A DNA stretch of 64,000 bases, from NCBI GenBank assembly GCA_030068525.1, contig JASJOS010000014.1:186001-250000 (forward strand). The letters are read 5' to 3'. Every line of letters begins with the position of its first letter. Position 1 is the stretch's first letter. Source of the stretch: Xanthocytophaga flava. GTDB lineage: Bacteria > Bacteroidota > Bacteroidia > Cytophagales > 172606-1. The notes under the pieces are model-generated. The model worked only from the letters and a program-made list of their open reading frames with translations, made no database searches and had not been told where the DNA came from. Made by a program: the position numbers and the translations under genes. This document shows, piece after piece, positions 16,339 to 24,887 of this stretch.

Positions 16339-16648
16339 TGTAGGGGCGCACCTATGTGTGCGCCCGGTTTCCTACAGGCTATGATTAGATTAATCCGAAC
16401 CAATGTAGGGGCGACTGGCGGTCGCCCTGGTTCCCGCAAACAATGCCTGTAACAATCGGCCAACGTAGGGGCGGGGCTTGCCCCCGCCCGGTTTCCGAAC
16501 GCGAACGAGCAGGTTTATCAGACGCCATCGGATTGTCACAAACATAGCCTGCGACGATCTGGGCGCACACAGGTGCGCCCCTATATTGGGTCGGAATAAT
16601 CCTAATCGTTCGGTGGGGAATCTGGGCAGGGGCGAGCCCTGCCCCTAC
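16339..16648. repeat. REP array, three forward then two inverted
   Basis: Palindromic units start with TGTAGGGGCG or TAGGGGCG at ~16340, 16404 and 16466. Mirrored units ending CGCCCCTA or GCCCCTACA follow at ~16582 and 16648. Spacing is about 62-66 bp. Spacers carry related arms such as TCGGAATAATCCTAATCGTT. This fills the gap between the nuclease gene and its downstream neighbour. Stem sequences vary while complementarity is kept (GCGCACCTATGTGTGCGC, GCGACTGGCGGTCGC, GCGGGGCTTGCCCCCGC). Confidence 0.85.
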
Positions 16649-16692
16649 AGGGTTCGGATTGTCATCATAGATTGTGTTTGATTGTATTTTTT

Positions 16693-17040
16693 TCATCGGT
16701 GGTGGCCTGTGTGAATTGTGGTGATTAATTGTTTAAACTCGTCGTAACTGCGAATAATGTGATAATAGCCACCTTGTTCTTCAATTCTTGCCTGAAACAG
16801 TTTCTGCTCCTCACTCTGGATGCCTTCTTGTGATTTTAACTCTATAAAATGGCCTGTAGAAGCAAAGAAATATTCCAGGTCTGCAACACCCCTCACAACT
16901 CCCATAGATCGGTTTAAAGCGCCTTTAATGGCGTTCTGAGAGGTATTGTTGTTCATGTGTAATAAGCCTCTGTAGTGAGGGAATGTGTTCCAGTGCCATT
17001 GGAAGCATAAGCCTTGTAAGCGGGATTCGGTGGGTTGCAT
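16693..17040 (-). CDS. VRR-NUC family nuclease
   Basis: A protein of 115 residues, the usual size of phage stand-alone VRR-NUC proteins. The PD-(D/E)XK core is visible: GVADLEYF (Asp54), HFIELKSQEG (Glu67, Lys69), then QSEEQ (Gln75, Gln79). The N-terminal ESRLQGLCFQWHWNTFPHYR and SQNAIKGALNRSMGVVRG are typical of the phage branch. Such proteins are thought to act on branched DNA during phage replication or packaging. The gene lies between a REP array and the iteron region, downstream of the primase-helicase on the same strand. Confidence 0.85.
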   Translation of the reverse strand: MQPTESRLQGLCFQWHWNTFPHYRGLLHMNNNTSQNAIKGALNRSMGVVRGVADLEYFFASTGHFIELKSQEGIQSEEQKLFQARIEEQGGYYHIIRSYDEFKQLITTIHTGHHR

Positions 17041-17082
17041 AGTATATAGTATAGTTTAAATAGTAAATGACTGATTATAAGG

Positions 17083-17358
17083 TTAGTTACACTATCTACA
17101 CTAGGTTACACTAGCGGTTACACTTCTAAGTGGCTGTAAATGAGGTCGGTTACACTGGTTACACTTGTTTCTTTTATACACGTGTATATATAATATATAT
17201 AGTAGTATAGAATAGTGGATATATAGTGTGCTATACTCTCCCAGGAATTTTACGAACCCCAAAACAAGTGTATCCAGTGTAACTTGATTCATTATCAAAG
17301 ACTTAAAGTGTAACCTGAAGTGTAACTATGTGTAACCGACAAACTGCATGTGTAACCC
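17083..17358. other. Putative replication origin: iterons flanking an AT-rich core
   Basis: GTTACACT occurs at 17086, 17105, 17117, 17149 and 17158, with a variant at 17095. The inverted form AGTGTAAC occurs at 17276, 17307 and 17319, with one-mismatch variants at 17267 (AGTGTATC), 17329 and 17349 (TGTGTAAC). The two sets face each other across a central segment of about 100 bp whose part 17171-17236 is almost pure A/T. The element abuts the VapE-type primase-helicase gene. The arrangement matches satellite-phage origins of the SaPI type; a cluster of regulator sites is the alternative. Confidence 0.65.
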
Positions 17359-17390
17359 GAACCCGGATTTTGGCTGGTTAGAAGGGGTAC

Positions 17391-19586
17391 TTATTTGAGA
17401 CTATGACGTTTGTCTTCGTCACACAACACCCAGAATCCCCGAATGGATTTGCCGGAAAGCTTGATCGGCTTGCCCTTGTTATTGTCAAAGCCCAGCGATT
17501 TCATAGCCCTGCCAATCTTATCCGGACTCAGGTTTTTATAGGTACTGTAGATTTGAAGAAAATGACCAATGGTGGTCGATGAGACAAAAGTCGATCCGGA
17601 AGCCTGTGGAGTACAAGGAGTAAAGAACTTGATAATTAGCTCTTCCTCCTTTGACCGCAGGCGGTATTCTTCGGCTACCTCATTGATGCGTTGCATTTCT
17701 TCGTCAGTCATATCCGTGTCAACACCCTGGATGTACAGGTGATAGGCTTCTTTCCAGAGTTCATATTTGTCTACCGCATTGTATATGTCCCAGTTGATGC
17801 CTTCTGTCACCTCAATCACCCCAAAGCGGCGATTTCCGGTTGTGTCTTCCAGAAAGTCTACCTCATTGGCACAGCCCGCAAAGTTGACCAGGCGCGGCTT
17901 GTTCTGGCCCCGTCTGTCGTAGTTGTAGCGCATAAACACCGTAGGCTGGGTAATCATGGATTTCATGCGTTTGTAGCCCATCTTCACAATGCTGTTAAAC
18001 TCCTCGTCAATCGCTATCCAGGACGAGCTCATCACCAGGTCATCCTGGTAGGCGCGTTCTCCGAACACATGCGGGGTTATCAGTTCGGTGCGGCAATACA
18101 GATTATCGGGCAGCAGTTGTTTGATCCATGCACTTTTTCCAGCTTTCTGCTTGCCTGCCAGCACCAGCATCACACAGCTATGCACATCAAATGCCGATCC
18201 TACACAACCTACCAGCCACTTGCGCAGCACTGTAGTGGCAAAGTCATGACCATGCTTGCAGCACAACGATTCGGCCAGACGCCGGATATGGCCTGTAGTA
18301 GCACTACCCATGCCTTCGAAAAAGTCTCTCAACGGATTAAACTCTACAATACCTGACGACTTCATATAATCAAAGACCATGTCTTTGCCAATCGGCTGCA
18401 AAATCTTGCGGGAGGCATCAATGGTGATATCAATCAGATCTCTTTCGGTCTGGCGTATATAGTTGCGGTACACTTCCTGATTGAGTACATTGCGTTTGAG
18501 ATCAGGCTGATATTCTTTGAAATACTTTTCGAGTCGTACCCAAAGCGGAATACGGTCTTCGTCTATATCCTGAGGGGTTGCATATACCTGCTCTACTATA
18601 GGCCGCGCCATCTCCGGATCAATGCCATGGACCTGTTGCAATACATTGACAGTTCCCTCCACGGTATTGCTTCCGTTCTTTCCCAGTTTGGCCGACTGTA
18701 CAATGGCCTTGGTTTGTTCGGAAATAATGCTGATGCCATACTGTTTGCAATACCACAGAAAGGTGGCAATGGTGACCTTCTTTACGCTGGTAGCATTGTG
18801 TCTGAGGCAGGCAGAGTACTGCTGATCAGCCTTTTTTGCATCATACAGTGACGAAAACTGACTCACTGCCAGAAAGCGGTCACGGCCTATTTCGCCAAAG
18901 TAATCAGCCAGAGCAAAGCCAATGGAGCACCACTGGTGGTAGTTGCCTGTAATGTCGATTTGCCGGCTTTGTATCTGATCAAATACATGGTCTATGTCAT
19001 GACTGCCAAAGAAGATATTGCGCGTATCAGGCTTTTTCTTTTCCTTTTCAGGATAGAGTTTAAACACCTTAGACTCTTCCATCACCCGTAGGTCCGGATC
19101 ATAGCTGACAAACCGCAGACGAGACACATTGCAACCGCTGGGGTCTACGATCAGTCCATAGGTCTGGAAATAATACTGCGACAAGCCATCAAAGGCCAGC
19201 TTGTGTTTTTTGCCATCCATGTGTACTATCACACACAAGCCTTTGCCCCGGCAGCTGACAAACTGGGCATAGGTATATGGATCTTGCTCAAGCAAGGCTT
19301 TGACTTTGTCCAGATCGGTTACATCGTCCAGGTCAATGGCTATAAAGTCCGAATGCTGCTGCAGGTGAGCGTCTGACTTGCCGTCTGTAAACACTCCGGA
19401 AATGGTTACGGCAGGCAATTTCTCTTTGAGCTTTTTCTGGGTGTCTTCATTATTACAGGTTCGTACTTTCTGCACCGCATCTTTCCAGGTGCCGTTTTGT
19501 ATATTTTCCAGGAAGGTTCGAAGCGGGTATTCTTGCCCGGTTTTCGCGTATGCGTGAGGAAATAAGGTTATGGTATGGTCTTTCAT
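17391..19586 (-). CDS. VirE-N / VapE-type primase-helicase
   Basis: A protein of 731 residues. Residues ~1-190 form the BT4734/VirE-N domain (AIDLDDVTDLDKV, VSRLRFVSYDPDL), a primase-like fold. A PriCT-like helical segment (~215-280) follows, then the VapE/VirE P-loop domain (~350-640) with Walker A AGKQKAGKS near residue 476, IDEEFNS as Walker B, and FAGCANEVDFLEDTTGNRR as sensor region. Proteins of this design start replication of phages and satellites in Bacteroidota. The iteron region lies just downstream. A REP array separates it from the upstream VirE-N paralogue. Confidence 0.85.
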   Translation of the reverse strand: MKDHTITLFPHAYAKTGQEYPLRTFLENIQNGTWKDAVQKVRTCNNEDTQKKLKEKLPAVTISGVFTDGKSDAHLQQHSDFIAIDLDDVTDLDKVKALLEQDPYTYAQFVSCRGKGLCVIVHMDGKKHKLAFDGLSQYYFQTYGLIVDPSGCNVSRLRFVSYDPDLRVMEESKVFKLYPEKEKKKPDTRNIFFGSHDIDHVFDQIQSRQIDITGNYHQWCSIGFALADYFGEIGRDRFLAVSQFSSLYDAKKADQQYSACLRHNATSVKKVTIATFLWYCKQYGISIISEQTKAIVQSAKLGKNGSNTVEGTVNVLQQVHGIDPEMARPIVEQVYATPQDIDEDRIPLWVRLEKYFKEYQPDLKRNVLNQEVYRNYIRQTERDLIDITIDASRKILQPIGKDMVFDYMKSSGIVEFNPLRDFFEGMGSATTGHIRRLAESLCCKHGHDFATTVLRKWLVGCVGSAFDVHSCVMLVLAGKQKAGKSAWIKQLLPDNLYCRTELITPHVFGERAYQDDLVMSSSWIAIDEEFNSIVKMGYKRMKSMITQPTVFMRYNYDRRGQNKPRLVNFAGCANEVDFLEDTTGNRRFGVIEVTEGINWDIYNAVDKYELWKEAYHLYIQGVDTDMTDEEMQRINEVAEEYRLRSKEEELIIKFFTPCTPQASGSTFVSSTTIGHFLQIYSTYKNLSPDKIGRAMKSLGFDNNKGKPIKLSGKSIRGFWVLCDEDKRHSLK

Positions 19587-19628
19587 GTGTTTTCGTAAGT
19601 TGGTTGATTTTATGAGTTGTTATTTTTC

Positions 19629-20003
19629 TGTAGGGGCGCACCCATGTGTGCGCCCGGTTTCCCGCAGACCGCGTTTGTGGTATTCCGACATTGTAGGGGC
19701 GATTGGCAGATCGCCCACGTTCCTTACCGAACGATTAGGATTATTCCGACACTTGTAGGGGCGACTGGCGGTCGCCCTGGTTCCATTCGCGAAGGATCAG
19801 GTTATCAGACAACCATTTCGGATTATACCATGCCGTGTCTGTGCCGATCTGGGCGCACACATAGGTGCGCCCCTACAGGGTCGGAATAATCCTAATCGTT
19901 CGGTAAGGAACGTGGGCGATCTGCCAATCGCCCCTACAAGTGTCGGATTTATACAGACATTCGCTGCGACGAGCCGGGCGAACACGCGGGTTCGCCCCTA
20001 CAT
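19629..20003. repeat. REP array, three forward and three inverted, mirror symmetric
   Basis: Forward units begin at ~19629, 19692 and 19754 (TGTAGGGGCG...); mirrored units end at ~19876, 19937 and 20002 (...CGCCCCTACA). The period is about 62 bp. Spacers TTACCGAACGATTAGGATTA on the left are repeated in inverted form on the right, so the whole 375-bp block is a large imperfect palindrome between the two VirE-N genes. The stems differ in sequence but stay self-complementary. Confidence 0.88.
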
Positions 20004-20021
20004 TTTCGATGATTTACAAAT

Positions 20022-20606
20022 TCAGACACAGAACACCTCTGCCTCTGGATTGCCTGTCAGACCCGGGTCATACGTCACATACCGGAATCGTGTGACAAAC
20101 TGATCCGATGGATCTGTGATAATGCCGTAGATGCCCTCGTAATACTCGCTCAGCGCCTGATACGCCTTCATATGGTCACTAGCTGGAATGCGGACTACCA
20201 CTGTCAGTGCCTTGCTGGAATAGTTCTCAAATACCGCATAGGTATATTTATCCAGAGCCAAAATCTGTTTGCCTCGCTGTAGATCCCGGAAGCCCTCTAC
20301 ATCCATTGCGATAAAGCCCGAATGTTGGATAAGTGATAATCCGTTTGTATGTATAGAGAACAAACCAGAGATAGCGACTATGGGAAGAGAATTGCACGAA
20401 TCGGCCTCTGACACTCCCTGACGGATCGGTTCTAGCATTTCGCGCCATAATCCATCCTGGATATGTGACAGGTAAAGATCTACTGAGTAGGGTTGTGTGG
20501 TTATCGCATCGATAGACGAAAAGAAACTAATGGTTGACATATAGGTAGTAAGAGAATAAGAGGTAGAGAATAGTTTTTGCACCTGTGTATCTGCATGATT
20601 ATCCAT
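20022..20606 (-). CDS. Free-standing VirE-N (BT4734-like) domain protein
   Basis: A protein of 194 residues whose part from residue 23 aligns with the first ~190 residues of the large primase-helicase: IQDGLWREML, VAISGLFSIHTNGLSLIQHS, FIAMDVEGF, TRFRYVTYDPGL. It lacks PriCT and ATPase domains. The acidic IDLDD of the paralogue reads MDVEG here, so the primase site may be inactive. The start at 20606 overlaps the helicase stop by 8 nt (ATGGATAA), favouring coupled translation; MSTISFF at 20540 is the alternative start where homology begins. It could be a replication accessory subunit or the relic of a split or duplicated primase. Confidence 0.75.
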   Translation of the reverse strand: MDNHADTQVQKLFSTSYSLTTYMSTISFFSSIDAITTQPYSVDLYLSHIQDGLWREMLEPIRQGVSEADSCNSLPIVAISGLFSIHTNGLSLIQHSGFIAMDVEGFRDLQRGKQILALDKYTYAVFENYSSKALTVVVRIPASDHMKAYQALSEYYEGIYGIITDPSDQFVTRFRYVTYDPGLTGNPEAEVFCV

Positions 20607-22218
20607 ATAAGGTCGATTTCAGCCTTGGCGTGTTAAAATCGCGTATAATGCGTTTGTCTTCCGTTTGGGTATATTCTTGCAGGCGTTTGTCCACCCAGCC
20701 AGGCCGATAGCCTTTGAGCTGAGCCAACTCTTCCAGGAGTGGGCGTGGGTTATCGCGTTCCATGATGCGGTGTATAATCCAGTTTGCCTTGTAAGGCGTG
20801 TTTGTGTAGCTGTTGCCTATCTGAGCCCGCTGGATCAGCTCGGTGACACTCATCTCTGACCAGCTTTTTTGCTTGAGATAGCTCCAGTCGATGGAGACTT
20901 CTTCTGTATGAACATGTTCAGATTCACGCTGCTCCTGAGAGAGGCGTTCAAACTCAAAACCACAATGTGGACAGGTAACACAGCTTAAGGCAATGATCGA
21001 CTCACACTCCGGACACTTTTTAGTAGGAGCAATCTCAAGGGTTTTCTGAGCCTTGCCCGTCCAGAACAGATAACTCCAGTCACGCGGCTCATGCCACAAA
21101 CCATGCTCATCCAGATTATTGCCCATATCAATGATGATAAACTCTCGCTTACTGGCCGTAACCCGTGCCCCACGCCCACACATTTGCAGGAATAGGGGCA
21201 GAGACTGAGTAGCCCTGTTGAGGATAATACACTCCACACTGGGTTCGTCAAATCCGGTAGTGAGAATGCCACAGTTGACCAGAATCGCTCCCTCTGTGCC
21301 AGAGAACCATCGTAGAATTGCCTGACGTTCGGCATCGGGAGTTTCGGAGGTAACATACCGCACCTGTGCATGCACCTGACTAAAAGCCCGAGCGGTAAAG
21401 ACCGTATGCGGGATGTTGACACAAAAGATCAGCGTCTTTTTACCCTGAGCATGCTTTTGCCAGTTGGTCACACAACCGTGATAGAGTTTGGGTGTATGGA
21501 AGTCCTGATACAGCTCATTATTCTTATATTCCCCATCATAACCAGTAGAGGCCGTGATTTCCATAGGTACCGCAAAATACCTGGGCCTGGATAAGTAGCC
21601 TGCCTCAATCAACAGGTGTATTTCTGTACCTACTACAATGTCCTCAAAGTAATGGTTGAGAGGTTCAAACTTACTGGCAGCAATAGGCGTAGCTGTAGCC
21701 CCAATCATAGGCAGATCCGGATGCTGGTCTATCACTTTGCGGAAATTGCCTTTATGCGCTTCGTCTATAATGATCAGCTTCAGATCCGGCAATGACCAGC
21801 CTTTCTTGATTCGGCGGTAATACGTCTCTACCATGGCCACCACTACTTTATTGCGGGGCATGTGCTTGGTTTCTGCATTCAGTATACCTGCCTCTAATCC
21901 TGCTTTGTGAAGCGTTACAGCCGCCTGATGCAAGAGTTCAATGCGATCCGTCAGAATCAGTACACGCCCTCGGCTAATGCCTTCTAAGGCACGTCTGGTA
22001 ATTTCGGCAAAGGTGACGGTCTTGCCCGCGCCAGTAGGTAGGCACAGAATTACCCGTTTCTTGCCTGACAGATGTTTTTCTGCCAGTTTCACCATACTAT
22101 CCTGCTGATAGCCTCTCAGGGCCAATGCAGGCGTTACAGACACTGCATGTACATTTGGTAAGGGCAAAGCTTCGCCATTCACGCAATTGGCGTGATCTAA
22201 GAACAGATCCTGTGGCAT
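20599..22218 (-). CDS. DEAD/DEAH-box superfamily 2 helicase, phage type
   Basis: A protein of 539 residues. A Q-like LRGYQQD precedes Walker A LPTGAGKT (60-67), followed by DEAH in LIIIDEAHKG, a SAT-like GATATP, and motif VI in QMCGRGARV. A C-terminal CxxC...CxxC zinc-ribbon-like pattern (CPECES ... CPHCGF) follows, then ~100 helical residues. It matches the Res/UvsW-like helicases of Bacteroidota prophages, which remodel forks and recombination intermediates. It starts 4 nt before the stop region of the HTH gene, indicating one leftward operon. Confidence 0.85.
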   Translation of the reverse strand: MPQDLFLDHANCVNGEALPLPNVHAVSVTPALALRGYQQDSMVKLAEKHLSGKKRVILCLPTGAGKTVTFAEITRRALEGISRGRVLILTDRIELLHQAAVTLHKAGLEAGILNAETKHMPRNKVVVAMVETYYRRIKKGWSLPDLKLIIIDEAHKGNFRKVIDQHPDLPMIGATATPIAASKFEPLNHYFEDIVVGTEIHLLIEAGYLSRPRYFAVPMEITASTGYDGEYKNNELYQDFHTPKLYHGCVTNWQKHAQGKKTLIFCVNIPHTVFTARAFSQVHAQVRYVTSETPDAERQAILRWFSGTEGAILVNCGILTTGFDEPSVECIILNRATQSLPLFLQMCGRGARVTASKREFIIIDMGNNLDEHGLWHEPRDWSYLFWTGKAQKTLEIAPTKKCPECESIIALSCVTCPHCGFEFERLSQEQRESEHVHTEEVSIDWSYLKQKSWSEMSVTELIQRAQIGNSYTNTPYKANWIIHRIMERDNPRPLLEELAQLKGYRPGWVDKRLQEYTQTEDKRIIRDFNTPRLKSTLYG

Positions 22219-22221
22219 GGA

Positions 22222-22578
22222 TTAGCGGGTTGAGGTGGCTGACTGAGACTCCTCTTTCTGATCTGGCTTATCAGACAGATGGCGTGCTACTTCCGTTTCC
22301 AGTTCCTGAAGTGTCTGATGTTTGCCATCCATAATCCAGGCTTCCAGTTCGGCCCGGCTGAAATACAGCTTGCGTCCCCGCTTCATATGCGGAATGCTGC
22401 CGGCACATACCAGATTGTAAATAGTTGACTGAGCCAGGCCTGTAATCTGCATGGCTAGTTCCACACCGCCAAGCTGCTTGTTTGCTGGGGCGGGAAGAAT
22501 GGTAATCGATTGTAATTCAAGTAAAAGAGCCTCCACCCGGACTAGCCGTGTCAGAATGTCTTCAAAAGGATTAAACAT
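22222..22578 (-). CDS. MerR/excisionase-like helix-turn-helix protein
   Basis: A protein of 118 residues from MFNPFEDIL. After a short helical N-terminus, residues ~40-95 form a HTH_17-type winged helix (LAMQITGLAQSTIYNLVCAG, then IPHMKRGRKLYFSRAELEAWI), followed by a charged tail. Such proteins serve as excisionases or as regulators at the head of mobile-element replication modules. It is the first gene of the leftward operon. The upstream open frame to 22662 is hydrophobic and unlikely to be translated. Confidence 0.8.
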   Translation of the reverse strand: MFNPFEDILTRLVRVEALLLELQSITILPAPANKQLGGVELAMQITGLAQSTIYNLVCAGSIPHMKRGRKLYFSRAELEAWIMDGKHQTLQELETEVARHLSDKPDQKEESQSATSTR

Positions 22579-23314
22579 GTAGGGAATAAAGGTTTGGGTA
22601 AAAAACTGATTACACCAGAACCCCATGAGGAAGAATACCCGGAAACAATGTGCAAAAGCCACTGCTACTATAAAAAAGGTTAGTACAATAGGAAAGTAGA
22701 ATATCCTTTCGTTTTTCGATGAATAGTCGTAAAAAAGTAGTTATGGATATTTACTTTTATTTACTTTTTATTACCTTTGTTTATGATTTGTTGCCTTCTG
22801 TAGCAAAAGCAAAGCCCCACTGTCACATAGTAGTTAACAGATTCAGTTTATACCTCTACAGAATCAAACAAAGCAGTTTACTTTTTGCATTGTTTCGTTT
22901 AAAAATAAAAAACAGCCTTTCTGCATCGCAGAATAGTTGTTCACTAAGTCCAGCTGTAGTTCGGCGGCCAAACTTCGCTACACTGGCGTGGGTAGGAATT
23001 CCTCTGGGAGTTCCTATTTTTATTTCTATAAAGTAAGGCTGTAAATTTAGTAAATCTCACCTTTATACCCAAGAGGCTGTCTTATATTTTATGTCTTTTT
23101 CGCATATTTTTTTATTGTAATTATATTTTTAGGAATGCTTGCTTTTTACACTTTTTTGACTGGATTATATTTCTGTGTCAAATATTATTATCCGGAAAAC
23201 TAATAAAGGGAATAATTGATATAAGGCTGTATAAGGCAAGGTTATAGTGGTGTAATAGGAGGGTACATTGGATAAAAAAAGTGGCTGTAAAAAGAGGCAG
23301 AATAGGTAACATAC
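22579..23314. other. Intergenic region without a convincing gene
   Basis: It contains the promoter region of the HTH-led operon on the left, then about 600 bp of AT-rich sequence. A possible small hairpin TAGGAA ... TTCCTA near 22992-23015 is followed by TTTTTATTT. A frame on the plus strand (22719-23036) has no homology I recognise and low-complexity composition. Nothing else is visible. Confidence 0.5.
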
Positions 23315-23941
23315 TTACTCGGTTTCATCTGTCAGATTATCTAAATCGTCATCAAATAAATGCTCTGCAAAGGAAACCTGGAGATACGCTACCTGATCAC
23401 CCCACATTAATTCTGGTGACATAGCTTTTTCATCTTTCTGAGTGAGGATTTGCTTTAGGTTCTCGTAGTCACTACGAATTTCTTCTTTATCAATCTTTAT
23501 TCCTTGCTTCCATTTATCACCAAACTTCTTTACAAAGGAGCAGAAGTGAATCAGAAAGAAATCATGCAAATATAGGTCTGAACTAAGATATTGGGGCGTT
23601 TTAAAAACTACCTTATTATCCCGATGTGATCTGTGCAGATAATAAACAGTATCCTCATTTTCTTTCACGGATATAAATTGAGAGCCTGGAACAGAAAGTG
23701 ATATATCACCCAGGATATAATGTATATCTCCCTGCACATCTACAGATTGAATAAAGGTTTGGGGTAGAAATTGCAACGGATAATCAAATCCTAGCATTGG
23801 AAGACCAACAGTGCATAAAAATTCTTTGGTCTTTTTCGAAATATTACTATTCAACCCAATATGTGGGACATATTGTACTCTTCTTCCTTCAAATAAGTCG
23901 GGTAGTTTTTCTTTCATTGCTTCAATATGTTTTTGCTGCAA
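23315..23941 (-). CDS. SUKH-4-like protein
   Basis: A soluble protein of 208 residues. The segment TKEFLCTVGLPMLGFDYPLQF is the type of start seen in SUKH-4 immunity-like proteins, where a toxin-binding alpha/beta fold begins with 'FL..VGLP'. Later parts (VQGDIHYILGDIS, SVKENEDTVYYLHRS, LHDFFLIHFCSFV) fit the expected strand-helix order. SUKH proteins usually neutralise polymorphic toxins, but no toxin gene is adjacent; the neighbour upstream (24016-24741) is unknown. Assignment is by pattern only. Confidence 0.5.
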   Translation of the reverse strand: MQQKHIEAMKEKLPDLFEGRRVQYVPHIGLNSNISKKTKEFLCTVGLPMLGFDYPLQFLPQTFIQSVDVQGDIHYILGDISLSVPGSQFISVKENEDTVYYLHRSHRDNKVVFKTPQYLSSDLYLHDFFLIHFCSFVKKFGDKWKQGIKIDKEEIRSDYENLKQILTQKDEKAMSPELMWGDQVAYLQVSFAEHLFDDDLDNLTDETE

Positions 23942-24015
23942 ATTAACATTCAGCCTTTGAGTAATGCATTAATACGTGATTTCTATATCTCTTTTCGTTT
24001 CATTCTCCCAACACT

Positions 24016-24741
24016 TCACAGAAAGGGTAATATTTCGTCATCTCCTTCAACATAATTTATCTGCGTATGTAAAGACTCAGTACAATAACTAATGAATCTT
24101 TGAACTCCTTCAAAAAGAGATAATTCATCTGAGAAAAAATTGGTTAGATAGTTATGATAACTTATAGACAAAGTTTTACAAGCCAGATAGATTCTCCAGT
24201 GTTTCTCAGGGTCTTGTTGAGGGATCTCTACTTTTACAGACCATTCACTACCCAAACTATATTGACTAGTAAGAGAGCAATAGCCTAATAAAAGCGCATA
24301 TGTATCATGTGCCAAAAAACTGTTTAGATAATATGTTTGAAAAATATCGTCCAGCAACTTTAAGCTGGTCATACTCCTATCTAACAGATCCGGATCTATT
24401 TTCAAAACACTAGCCAGACGGGGAATGATTTGATGTAAGTCTTTTTGTATGGCTAGCAGAATAGTCGGTTGATAATGAAAACAGTTTGCATCATACCGAC
24501 AAAGAACAAGGTCAGTCATTATTTCTTCTGACTTTACCCTGTATAGTTCATAGGCTGAATGAGGTATTCGGGCTGCCAATCCATCTCGGTTTATGAAATA
24601 ATACTCTCCATCCATACTGACAAAAGGGCCTTTGTCTGAAAAGGTATCTTCTTGACTTTTGATGATTTCTAGTAGCCTACCAGTCGGTTTTTCCGGATAT
24701 AGTTCGAAAATAAGGAAAGCAGCCAGATAGAGTTTTTTCAT
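24016..24741 (-). CDS. Unrecognised soluble protein
   Basis: A protein of 241 residues starting MKKLYLAAFLIFELYPEKP; the N-terminus is mildly hydrophobic but lacks a cleavage motif and probably forms a strand-helix of a soluble fold. FVSMDGEYYFINRDGLAARIPHSAYELY is followed by a long helical half. It lies 74 bp upstream of the SUKH-like gene on the same strand, so the two may be co-expressed, perhaps as a pair of immunity-type genes. I do not recognise the family. Confidence 0.55.
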   Translation of the reverse strand: MKKLYLAAFLIFELYPEKPTGRLLEIIKSQEDTFSDKGPFVSMDGEYYFINRDGLAARIPHSAYELYRVKSEEIMTDLVLCRYDANCFHYQPTILLAIQKDLHQIIPRLASVLKIDPDLLDRSMTSLKLLDDIFQTYYLNSFLAHDTYALLLGYCSLTSQYSLGSEWSVKVEIPQQDPEKHWRIYLACKTLSISYHNYLTNFFSDELSLFEGVQRFISYCTESLHTQINYVEGDDEILPFL

Positions 24742-24887
24742 ACAATTTTTCCTTTTTATTTTAGTTGCCCAAAATATGGCTTAAAGTAGAAATAAACTAC
24801 AGGCAATGACTCTTGAAGAAATAGAACTGGTCGAGAAAAGACTGACAAATTTATACACTACAAAATCATCAAAATAAACAACCCTCT

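Noticed and set aside
16385-16696. Open frame with GAGLAPAQ-type peptides
   Set aside because: It is a translation of REP palindromes, which stay open in several frames.
16339-20003. Regularly spaced palindromic repeats that might be read as CRISPR
   Set aside because: The repeats change orientation halfway, stems vary in sequence, spacers are themselves related, and no cas genes are present. They fit REP/BIME arrays next to a RAYT gene.
22719-23036. Plus-strand open frame of 105 codons
   Set aside because: Composition is irregular, no motif is visible and it lies in the divergent promoter region; not supported as a gene.
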